Source: Scatophagus argus (lineage: Eukaryota; Chordata; Actinopteri; Scatophagidae). From it: a stretch of 64,000 nucleotides of DNA. Positions 1-10,310 of the stretch are shown one piece after another. The first letter of the stretch is position 1; every line of letters begins with the position of its first letter. The DNA lies in NCBI RefSeq assembly GCF_020382885.2, contig NC_058516.1, positions 11,337,902 to 11,401,901 of the forward strand. Reading direction: 5' to 3'. A program made the translations under genes and the position numbers. The notes beneath the pieces are model-generated. The model did no database searches. It had not been told where the DNA came from and was given only the letters and a program-made list of their open reading frames with translations.

Positions 1-19
1 CAAATGAACTCAAGAATTT

Positions 20-335
20 CAGAAGAAGAAGAAGAAGAATCAGCTTTATTGACAGTATATATATTTTTACATACACACACTGAATTCGTCTTCTGCATTT
101 GACCCATCCTTAGTTGAACACACACATGCAACACCCGACAAATTACATGCAGTGAAACACACACAGGAGCAGTGCCTTGCTCAAGGGCACATCAGCCGGC
201 TAATGGAGGAGGGGAGCATTTGTAGCGTTAATCACTCCACTACACCCAAATTTTTCCTGCCCATCCGGTGGGGTAATCGAACCGGTGACCCTCCGATCAC
301 AAGCCGCTTCTCCAACGAAGCGTTTGCTCAACATT
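20..335 (-). repeat. Dispersed fish repeat, tRNA-like head on minus strand
   Basis: The stretch begins with a GAA run and a TTTATTG-type tail, and ends in a block whose reverse complement contains GGTTCGATTACC, close to a Pol III B box. The layout (tail at left, B box at right) suggests a SINE-like element in minus orientation. A second copy of the tail (cagctttattggcagt) lies near 655-700. I recognise the general type from fish genomes but cannot name the family. No coding potential seen. Confidence 0.5.
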
Positions 336-559
336 GCTTTAACGTTTTTCTTTTTTCTCACTCACATTTCAAAATTAATTAATTAATGCGATTCTGTCCT
401 AACTCCTGTCAGCCTTAAGAAAAAAAAGTGGCCAGCGGTAACAGGCAGGGCTAGCTGGTGAGCTACATTAGCTGGTGAGCTACCTGCTAGCATGCATAAT
501 GAGCGAGTCACAACCCCCCCTTGTTGAATTTTAAGACGAAAACTTAAAATGCAACAATT

Positions 560-632
560 CTCAGACAGTGGTTAGCACTGTCACCTCATAGCAAAGAGGG
601 TTCCAGGTTCGAATCCCGGTCTGGGCCCTTTT
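560..632 (+). repeat. tRNA-like SINE head fragment
   Basis: The block contains gtggttagcactgtcacctc followed by GGTTCGAATCCCGG, which resembles Pol III A and B boxes. The same block, diverged and inverted, forms the right end of the fuller element at 15945-16305, so this is a truncated copy of that family. Confidence 0.55.
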
Positions 633-3084
633 TGTGTTGACCCCGCCTCAAAGAATCAGCTTTATTGGCAGTTTATAGTTTTACATACACACATAAGCGG
701 ATCTAAATGACAAACTAATGATATTCTAGGGAAGTGTAAGTCACATTGATGGGTAAAATACATGTATCATGCCTCTGTGGTCAGATTTGACTGAGTTATG
801 ACTATGAAATATGACTTATATTGAGGCAGTCTGTGCTAATGGTTTCCGAGTACCTCAGCTGCACGAACCACAGTAGCTAACTCTGCGGCTAAGCTAAGCG
901 TCGTCAGCGGTAACAGTGAAATTTCTCTTTTCTTTTTTTTTTGGCGCGGTACTTTCAGTCTAAGTGTCTCTGTTTTTAATTCACTGTTCTCAGACATCCT
1001 CAGTTTCTCTGTTTGCCGAGGTCACAAAGTCATGTGTGTTTCTCAAGTTTCTCATCCGCCTCCCTGTGCTCACACACACACACACACACACATATCACCA
1101 TAGCAACAACCGTGAAACACATATGTATTACCATGGCACTATCAGACTGTACATACGCATTGAAATTTAAGGACCCGGTGTAGCTTAGTGGTTAATGCTG
1201 AGTCTTTGTTAAGAGCAGGTAAATTAACTTTCGTGATCTCTTGTGTTTGTTCTGTCTCTGCAAAAACTCCCCAAACTTTTATTTATACTCAGAAACATAA
1301 GATTAATTAATTAATAAACACACAAAGAGGGTGTAGCCTCTTTCTTACACCGGCTATGAGTATTATTATTAAAAGTGTTTTTCAAAATTCAACCAGATTT
1401 TTCATTAGCCCTCCCTCTCTCTCTCACACACACACACACACAAACACAGACTACACACGATTCTTGACAGTGATAAACATGTTGGAAGTGATTTTTCCAT
1501 CTGCCTTTCGTTCCCTCCACCATCTGCCATTGCCAGCAACTCTGAAAGCCTCAACTCCGTTTGTGTTAGAAGAACAGCGCCCTCCTCCTCCTCCTCCTCC
1601 TCCTCCACCTCCTTCTCTGTGCTTGCAGATCGATGCCTTTTTTCCATCCTGTAGATTCACACCAAATCTGACACAGCCGCACCAGGGTTCACCCCTGTTG
1701 ACCCCCCTGTTGACCCCTTATTGACCCATTTCTCCTGTTCTCAGTGCATTACGCATGTATGCTGTTAGCTGTGTGTCTTTATGTTATGGGAATTAGATTA
1801 GACATAAGTTTATTTAGGAATAACATCATATAATCATAATATCAACTGCAACGTGTTTTTAAAACTGGATATCGAGACAGTGCTTCTTAAAAGAACAGAT
1901 TTGAGACATTTCAAATACACTATATAGACAGAAGTAAACAGACACAGGTCTTTATGGGGCTGTTTTTCATGGGTTGGTCTCAGCCACTGACTTCCAGTGA
2001 AGGGAAATCTTAATGCTTCAGCATACCAAGACATCAGTCGCCACTTCAGTAGTGAGTATTTGATTTCTGAAATGGTAATGCTTTCACGATTCACTCTGCA
2101 ACATAAACTCTTGAGTCTCAAAATACTGTTTCAAAGCCAACACGTCATGTTTGTCTCTGTCAATCAGCTGAGCACGGGAATGCAGGAATGTCATGGACTT
2201 GTGGGGGATGCTGAGGGACGAGATTAAATATAGTCTGTAAAAACCGTCTTTTAGTCGGGATACCCGTTTGTGTGTATTTGATTGACAGTGGGGGAGCTTG
2301 AAATTTCAAGTGAGTATTTCACTATAAAAACAGTCTATTAATATTTGATGGGTAAAGAAACAAGCGTCGCCCTTCTTTCTTTGCCTTTGTGGAGAGAGAT
2401 TTGGAGTTTAAAGAGAAGTGGGAAAGCAGAAAAACATTTTGGAGCAATGCCACAGGAAGCTGAGATTATAGGACTGTTGTAACAGTATGTAACGCATTGC
2501 TGTCATTTCAGTACACGAAAGCCATTTGATAGAACAAACATTTCAGAGGGCAAAGATGCAGATAAATAAGGAGAATTCAGAGGCTAGAGCAAAGTGGTGC
2601 TGTTTCTTCAGTGGAAGAGTGGCGCCATCTACAGTCAGAAGCACAAAAAACTCATCTAACTTCAGTGTCATGCTTTCTCCCTTCACATTTATGAATGTTT
2701 GATAAAATAAAGCTAAAAGCAGCTTAATGTGAGATCAAAGTTTCAATGCTCTCTGAGATAGATTCTCCAAAATCATAGTGAACACCTTTCTTCAAAAAGA
2801 TATTCCCTCATTTGGTGGTAAGTAGAAGGTGGGTTAACATCTGGTTAGACCAAAGGCTCACTGCATATTCGGCGTTTTTTGGTTTTTTTTTCAGTTGTGT
2901 GATTATTTGTACCTTCATTGCGGAATGTGCAGCAATCAAGCGCAATTTTAACTTAGGTGGGGCTGGCAGCATTAGCTAAATTTGTGACTTTTCTTATAAA
3001 TTGTCAGTCAGTCAGTTGACATCTGGAACAACATGGGGCATATGTTGCTGTTTGGGACTACTGCTCTATCTTTAACACCATCTT
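633..3084. other. Intergenic, no gene recognised
   Basis: AT-rich DNA with CA microsatellites near 1071-1090 and 1424-1441 and a CTC trinucleotide run near 1579-1612. Reading frames crossing these tracts give proline-rich or glutamate-rich low-complexity peptides and are not genes. An A-box-like stretch (tagcttagtgg, near 1181) has no B box close by. Confidence 0.6.
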
Positions 3085-3450
3085 ACCCAGCAGACCCCAA
3101 GATGTCCAACCTGGGTGTACAGCCTAAGATCTGCCCATGGATAAATGACTTTGACACTCAGCACAGGAACCCTATCAAGGTCCATCAAAACAGGTACCAC
3201 AAGATTTATGAATAGTTTTTATGCTAAAGCCATCACCGTACTTAACTCTGAACTGGAAGCACAACCCACAGATGCAATAATGTGTTATTATTTGAATAAA
3301 ATCTCTGAGCACTGTTTATTAATTTTAAACAATATTGACCTCTTTCTCACTTTTAATTGCATACACTACAAAGAGTTTGGTCTATACCCGCTCTAATTGG
3401 AAAGTGTCATGAGATAACTTTTGTTGTGAATTGGCGTTATATAAATCTTT
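3085..3450 (+). mobile_element. Decayed LINE-like fragment with 3' tail
   Basis: Short peptides in different frames resemble the C-terminal part of a non-LTR reverse transcriptase: LGVQPKICPWINDF near 3110, then TRFMNSFYAKAITVLN near 3200-3245. The frames are interrupted. From about 3370 to 3450 follows a tail (aaagagtttggtctatacc ... ttgtgaattggcg ... tatataaat) nearly identical to the end of the short repeats at 20173, 28405 (reverse) and 62253. The RT resemblance is by eye only. The element is dead and 5'-truncated, as is usual for LINE copies. Confidence 0.4.
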
Positions 3451-4744
3451 GTGACTAACAAGTAAATAACAAGGCAGGTGTAAACAACAAAGCTACTGGA
3501 AACTCATGTGCAAGGAAATTTAAATTTGACACAAATAAGAACACACACATGTTTATAAGGGAAACCTAGCTGATGTCTGAATTATCTTCAGAGGCGTTTC
3601 TTTGACTGAATGAAACACATCTTCATCTACGTGCCCTCATCTGAGTCACAAGGATGTGGTTTGGGGTAGATGGTGAGTGTACAAAGTGCAGGATACTGAC
3701 ACCAGAAGCCACGGCTCAACTCCAGACTCTGGCCTTTAGTTAGGTTTAGGCAGGAAAACCACCTTGGTTAAAGTTAGACAGACATTGTGGGGGGGTTTTT
3801 TCCCCCTTTTCTCTTTATTTGGTGAAGCGGTCCTGAAAAGAAATGAAATATGCTGTCAGAGAATATTTATCTAATATGTCCTGTGTCAACATTTTTCTAA
3901 CTTTCCTCTTATGTTAATTAATAACATTTCCTCATTACGCAAAGAGATTTCATTTCTCTTATAAATGTATTTACTGTTGCAATTAGTTGTGTGTAAATGT
4001 AATTTCTAGGAGGGGCTGACAAATAGCTTTAAAGGAAACATATTAGAACAGCCGCAAACACTAATTCAACGCTGCGCTCACATGATAAATGAAATTTCAG
4101 TGAACTCTGTGTTAAATTATCTGCATCCACTCATTTACATGGGCGTTTCCTTTAATTTCCATTTTTTCCATGTTTGATGGGCTCAAACATGGAAAATGGT
4201 GCTTTTAAGACAACATTATCGGGTTTAGTATTGTTTTGGTGTAATGAGCCTCAAGCCATCCTCTAGTGTGGACAACATCTTCGCTCTCTGGGTGGAAGCA
4301 ATAGGCCATCACTATTAGCTCATCCATGGTGCTGTTACAACAGTAAGCTGCAGTGCAGTGAGGACCCACAGTGTCTTTGCTGTGGAAACATGGCTCTTAC
4401 TGAAAGGGAACTCGTCCAATTTGAAAAACTGAATATGATCTCAGCCCTTGATCGTCTGATTAGAAGTGATGCTTTAGATGAGCTCCTTCACTATCTGTTT
4501 TATGGTATGAATGAATATTGGACCCTTTTCCTTGGCTTATTTTATTTGGGGGAAGTTTATAGTCCATCAGTCTCAGCCAAACCTGAGAAACAAGCTCATC
4601 AGTTATGCCTTGTACTTGTCTTCAAAACCTCTTCTCTTGTAAACTGTAATGCTTAAATAAACAGTGTGAGGTAATGGTTGTGTGAGAATAAATAACATTT
4701 TAATTGCATTTCTATTTACACTGATCAGTCATAACATTATGAAG
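3451..4744. other. Intergenic with one unassigned 88-codon ORF
   Basis: No recognised gene. An open frame at 4390-4656 (+) encodes 88 residues starting MALTERELVQFEKLN, with AATAAA just after its stop (near 4655). The sequence matches nothing I know. A possible splice donor (ATG|GTATGA, near 4505) lies inside it, so it could be a first exon, but a chance ORF is just as likely. Confidence 0.3.
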
Positions 4745-4916
4745 AATTTCAATTCAATTTTATTTATATAGCACCTTATGCAATCAAAATTGTCTCTAGA
4801 TGCTTTACAGAAACCCAGAGCCTGAACCCCCGAGCAAGCAGACAGTGGCAAGGAAAAACTCCCTTTTAACAGGAAGAAACCTTGAGCAGGACCCGGCTCA
4901 CAAGGGAGAACTATCT
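4745..4916 (+). repeat. Short interspersed repeat, family A
   Basis: A block starting caattttatttatatagcac and ending in an acccggctcacaaggg-like sequence. Other copies lie at 13904-14094 (reverse), 45961-46150, 54377-54510 and, in hybrid form, 50398-50600. A tail-only copy lies at 19543-19597. The family shares its plan with family B (20173, 28405, 62253): an AT-rich edge, a gagcaagca motif, a gaggaaaaact/aaggaaaaact core and a paired cttttaacaggaag or cttttagaaggcag hairpin. Confidence 0.75.
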
Positions 4917-6705
4917 TGACAGCAGAACAATGTAGACCTGCCTAATATTGAGTAGGTTCCCCTTTTGCTGCCAGAACAGCCCTGAGCCATCAAGACATTG
5001 ACTCCAATAGACTTCTGAGACCTGTCTGTGATTATGCCTCAAATACTGTAAACTACTACTACTAAAACTGTAATGCTTTGTATGTTCCCACATATTTCTG
5101 TCAGAACCAGCATGAACTTTTTCAGCAATTTGTCCTTAAGTAGCTGATCGGTGTTCATGTTCCTTGTGCAGCCTCAACCGTCTTTCAAGTGTGCCATGGT
5201 GCTACTTAGATTGCTGCACATTAGCAATATCTGTTGGCTCAGTAGAGCAACAGCAGCAGCTTAGTGTAAAAAGCTGGGCGTTGGAAGGTTTTATTCACAC
5301 ACAGCATGTAGAACTCAAGTTTGCATTAAGTTTATGCTGGAAAACGCAAATGAAAAGTGCAAAATCATGGTGTGTGTGCAGAAAGCAGCGCTTTGCTGTC
5401 ACGGTAGGGTCACAGTGGTCTCGGTAATGGGTAATAAGGGCACACTGTGTGTGTGTGTGTGTGTGCGTGCGTGAGCGTAGGTGTAGACACCTGCAAATAA
5501 AATATTTTGCATACATTCACGTGGCAACCAAATAAAATAAAGTCACAGAGGTATAAATGCAAAGTTGTATGCACACATGTAAAACCGCAGAAAAACAACA
5601 ACACACGACAACAGACATGCATACACAGTGCCAAGTCAGGCAGTGTCCACATTCTCATGACTCACACACTGCGTGAACAGGCGGGTTTATAAGTAACAGT
5701 GCGTGTTTGCCTCACATGCATTTGTGTCTACGCTCGTATTTTTGGAAATCCTGACATAAGCTGTGTACTTGATGCACGTGAGTTCCAACAAGCTGCCCTG
5801 CGTGCTCGTCCTAATTGGAAAATGTGCAATGTCAGGTTTTTTTTTGGGGGGGGCAGCATCTAATCATTAGAAGTACTGCAGCTAAAACTTACTGCAAACT
5901 ACTATTTCAGCCATTTTAAACGGTGACTTGGTGTTTGGGGGTGTAAGAAGAGCCTCTAACCTTTTGCATTTGCTTGTGATTGTAAGATTCCCAAGCTGTG
6001 GCCGTTAGCAGATTGTCATCTAATCAAACAGAATACCTTTTCCCTCCTTAATCACCCAACGGCTGTTAGCTTAAGTCCACGTTTACTAATCATGTGAGAG
6101 TCAAGTTTTATTGCCTTTTATTAATTGAGGTGATGCTTTGTTTACATAGTAACTCCTTTTATTTTAATTATTTTTTTTTTTTGTAGTTAGTTATAAAGAG
6201 GCTGGTATCACAAAGAAAAAGGGACATCAGTGAATACCCCCCCTCCACCTTGTTACCATTATATCGACAGTTCTGCCATTGGTGCATATGATTGGTTCCA
6301 GTACATCGTACCACCACTGAGTTCAGAGAAATTTCCTTCTGCCTGTAGGTAAATTTGGGTTGGTAAACCGACCGTGCTGCTGTGAAAACCACAGGTTGAT
6401 GGCCCCTGTGTGTATGTATATGTATGTGTATGTATATATGTCATTTAACCATAAAATTGGAACCAAAAAAAACAAAAATAGCAAAGACAAACCTTTTTTT
6501 CTTTTCTTTCCTTTGGCAGATTAACATTCAGTTAAAATATTTTGTTAAGTATAAGTAACAGTGTGCTTATCACATTTATCATATTTTATTGGATATTCAT
6601 TTAAAATATAATATCCACTTATGATAGTATCAGCAATTCTTTGTGTTTTTGGCATAAATTGATACATTTATTTGAACAAATGCGGTTAAATTAAACCAGC
6701 CAGCC
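4917..6705. other. Intergenic, no gene recognised
   Basis: Holds a GT microsatellite near 5443-5465, poly-T runs and scattered short ORFs of low complexity. Nothing else is supported. Confidence 0.6.
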
Positions 6706-6830
6706 CACGTGACTGAAGCAGCCTATGAGTGACTCAGCATACATAGATCCGATGAATGCCCAAACATGTAAACTACATATGTAGTACAGGCTACACGCAC
6801 GAGCCCACTCACATATAGACGTGACGTCAC
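6706..6830. promoter_or_regulatory. Cluster of E-box, ARE/AP-1-like and CRE motifs
   Basis: Three textbook motifs occur within 125 bp, about 0.5 kb upstream of the putative slc5a3 first exon. They are CACGTG at 6706-6711, TGACTCAGC (AP-1/NRF2-Maf-like) at 6730-6738, and the palindrome GTGACGTCAC containing a full CRE at 6821-6830. Motif presence is seen directly; any role in slc5a3 control is inference. Confidence 0.4.
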
Positions 6831-7022
6831 CACACACTCATATTGCATCTTGAAGACGTTAAAAGTCGTTTTTTTCCTGTAACTAGTGAGCTATCTTGCT
6901 TCTTTTCCATATCTGTTGTGGTTTGCACCTGCGCAGTACCCATCACGCGGAATCTACCCATCGGGTATCTTTCATAAATCAATTCTGAGGTGACGCAACT
7001 CCAAAAAAAAAAATATATATAT

Positions 7023-7023
7023 A

Positions 7024-7054
<31 letters not shown>

Positions 7055-7057
7055 ATA
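7023..7057. repeat. (TAAA)n microsatellite
   Basis: Tandem aaat/taaa units immediately after a short AT stretch, about 200 bp upstream of the GC box at 7257. Confidence 0.9.
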
Positions 7058-7256
7058 CGCTTTTTAAAACATCTGGCTTTTAAAAAGGTCTGGGTTTCCT
7101 CAAAATGTGTTGGTTTTTAAAAATTCGAATTCGTAATTAAATAGTCCTGACATAAGACATCTGTTAGAGTGAATAAACTGCAGACACATTAACCTGCACG
7201 TTGTCGTCATCATCACCATCAGAGCGCGAGCACCCAGGTGATGATGCGGCTGCTGT

Positions 7257-7262
7257 GGGCGG

Positions 7263-7316
<54 letters not shown>

Positions 7317-7438
7317 CCTCTTTGATGTTAATAGGCAGAGGATCCCGCAGCTGTCACCAGTCTGAGGTCCAAGCCAGTCAGACCGGAAACCTTTAACTAC
7401 ACCGGGAAAGGACACGGAGGGAAAGAGCCGGGCAGCAG
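7257..7438 (+). promoter_or_regulatory. slc5a3: Probable slc5a3 promoter and first noncoding exon
   Basis: A GC box (GGGCGG, 7257-7262) is followed directly by a (CT)n tract (7265-7313) and a GC-richer stretch ending in AGCAG|GTAGGCG, a good splice donor at 7438/7439. No ATG-initiated family protein starts here, so it would be an untranslated first exon. The next plausible acceptors are at 9804/9805 (ttgttgcag) and 10106/10107 (a long T tract then gatccag). The second leads straight into the coding exon. Human SLC5A3 also has noncoding 5' exons; the link here is inference. Confidence 0.45.
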
Positions 7439-10106
7439 GTAGGCGAATACCTGCGCTATGTACTGTTTAAAGAGCGACTTTTGTTGTAAGATCTTTCTGT
7501 TCATTCATTCCCTTGCGCAGACATCAACAGTTTTGCTTTTACATGTATGGTTGGAAAAAAATGTAATTTTTTAGTTAAATTTAATTTTAACGCTGTATTT
7601 ACTGCTCATGCGCACAAACAATACTTCATACCTATCATATAAAATGAAGAAGAAACCATTTAGGCTACTTTATGTCCAGCCAACTGTAGTGAATGTACAG
7701 TATGTTATTATAAGAATATCTCATAAAGTGGTTTGTTTTTAATTCACTTGCAGTGCCAAACAAAGTCCTTGTGATTTATTAAAGTAATATTGATATTGAT
7801 AAATCAATGAAGTTAACCATTAAACCAGCATAAGGAATAAGGAATATTATAGAAAAATAAGTATTTATTAGAATAAATTGTTCTTGTATTGCATGCACGT
7901 TATATGGAAACCCTATCACAAATAAGACGAATATATAATAGATTTACAAGTGGAGCAGTCAGGTGCACTTATATTATTATAAGTTCACTCCAAGAAAACT
8001 ATACAGAGCCACACTTACTTTACTTTAAGTGTTCATGTTTAGTTCTGAAAAAAGGCTGGGACAAACTGTGTTTACTGACAACAGTCGTACAAACTGTAGT
8101 GACTTTATATAATGACTGACTGAGCCTTTCATACCCATTTATGATACTGTCACCTGTTTCCAATGAGCCTCATGTTCCAAATTTTTATTTATTTATTTAT
8201 TTTTTTTGAGCAGTAGACAACTTTCCCAGTCTTTTGTTGTTCCTGTCTCAACTTGTTTAAAACTTGTTGTTGGCATCAAATTCGGAATAGTTTGCATATG
8301 TCAAACATGATGAGCAAATTATCATGTTCTTTTTTCTTTTCTTTTTTTTTTATGTTGTCACAACTTGTTGGAATCACGGATTGCATAACTACCACTAATA
8401 AGGGGGAGTTATGTAATCCTGAGTATTCCAGCAGCAACACTTTATCTCCAGTTATATCCTGTGGAACTAAATAAGGGTCATTAATATTTTTGATATTATG
8501 AAAAGATGTTTACAAATAATTTTTCAGTCTGCACTTCAATGAAACATTGTCCGCCATTGTCTGGCTGGCATAAGCAGGAACTTCCCTGACAAAGATGTCA
8601 CCTGGATGGCGGCTGATGTTGCTGCTTGGGGATGAGACTGAATTATGGGACTTCTACTGTACCAGAACTATTTGTGTTGAGCATCATTTCACAGGCTCAA
8701 AATATTTATGACCCTCACCTTTAGTGCTACTGAGTTTTGCATCCATCTGAACTTTCAAAAAAGCTTAGCGAGTGCAGTTCTAGTGAGTCCTTTTGTTTAA
8801 CCGAACAGAACAGATATCTTTTAATAGCTGTGCTAAACCAAACTGTGATGAAACCTCCCTGTAGGCCCAAAACGCGCTTGACGTAGGTCTGTATAATAAC
8901 CCCGGATACCGTGAAGCGGGAACGAACAAACCTCTGTTTACAAAGCATTCCCTTCCAGAAGTCAGTTAACCTTCTACTAATTATTTCAATCAATATTGAC
9001 TCTACTATAAGTAGCATCAAGAGTAAAACCTGCGCTGCGAAATACAGCAGATCCAGTGTATTCTGGTGAAGAAATGTCACCAATGCTGTTGTTTCCAACT
9101 GTTTACGCTGCTGAAACATTTTCATACTGCCTTGCACAGAGTAAGAAAGTTATAGATATATTGCTGTGTGGTGAGTCCACTCCCGCCCCACTCCCACCCC
9201 AAACCGCAATGGTTTTCTGACCATTTTGAGAACAAATGACAACGTGCAATTTGCTCATGTAGACTTGTGACTTATTTTTAGGCTTGTTCTAAATGATCTG
9301 AGACCTGACTTGAGGTAAATCCCTCAAAGTGATCCCCACTTTTAATCACCTATTTTAGTAATCAGTGGTCTAACCTTTCCAATCTGAGCAACTGAGTTCC
9401 ATTATAATCCATTCCCCTTTGACAGCGGCGTACCCGGTGAAAACAAACCTGCTCTGGCACCCTTAAAAAGCAGCCGAAAGGGATAAGAAAGGGTTAAGTG
9501 CTGACTGCTCCACTTCTCTTAGGCACAGCATAAACACCTGTCTGTCATTCACAAGCTATTTCACTATGTGAAAACACTGCAGAGATGAATGAACAATAGG
9601 CTTTAATAAAAGCTCTGCTGTAATTTGAAAGACAGGACAGAAAACATTTTTGTCATTATATTATATTATATTCTTTATATTATATTCTATCTACCAAAGA
9701 AGTAGTTCCCCCAGATTTGTTGGGGCTACATATACTTTAAAGAAGAATTAGAAATTGTAGCAAATGTCTTAAACTTAAAGACTAATTTTGTTTGTTTGTT
9801 GCAGGATCGGGATGACCTTTTTTTTTGTTGTTGTTGTGGCTTCCTCAGTCAAAGCCTAGTGACAATAAATGGTCATTGTAAGCTGTCAAGCCACAATCTG
9901 CACTGATTCCCAAAGCTGAAGTTAACTACAAAGGATCAAGAACTTCAAGGACTATTTAGAATATTGTCTTAGAATCAAGTGCCAAAGAAACAAGGAATCT
10001 TTATCTCTGAAATTTCCTTTGTAACTGCTTTACACTATATATATATATGACAATGCGCAGATGACTGTATATTCTGATTTCTTTTTTTTTGTTTTTTTTG
10101 ATCCAG
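7439..10106. other. Probable slc5a3 intron 1 / upstream DNA
   Basis: AT-rich, with no recognised coding exon. A minus-strand open frame at 8727-9137 (about 130 codons from its first ATG) contains one hydrophobic stretch (LLYFAAQVLLLMLLIVES) but resembles no family I know. Expected ORF lengths in this much sequence allow it by chance. A short (AT)n run lies near 10037. Confidence 0.4.
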
Positions 10107-10310
10107 CTGACTAGCACTGAAATACTGATTGTTTGATCGTGCCAAATACTAATACGTGGATTTAAACTAGTAGAAACTAGTTACAAGTACCTCTGCACTT
10201 TACACTCACGCATTTTATATCTTGAGTCATAATTAGATATAAAGTGCAAAGATATATTGCACCTGGACAACATACTTCTCTTCCAAAAAGACCAACATAA
10301 GTGCTCAAAC

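Noticed and set aside
1174-1206. A-box-like tagcttagtggttaatgc
   Set aside because: No B box or cloverleaf within the expected distance; at most a SINE scrap.
1356-1724. 122-codon frame with a poly-proline run and the opposite Glu-rich frames
   Set aside because: Created by CA and CTC microsatellites; no family similarity and no gene context.
8727-9137. Minus-strand frame of about 130 codons with one hydrophobic stretch
   Set aside because: It was considered as a small membrane protein such as a KCNE (KCNE genes lie near SLC5A3 in human), but no KCNE motif (for example the post-helix SKR..E.SNDP) is present. Its length is within chance for this much AT-rich DNA.
10257-10310. Upstream extension of the slc5a3 frame from a TTG codon
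   Set aside because: Non-ATG start; the family N-terminus and a strong Kozak ATG are at 10311.
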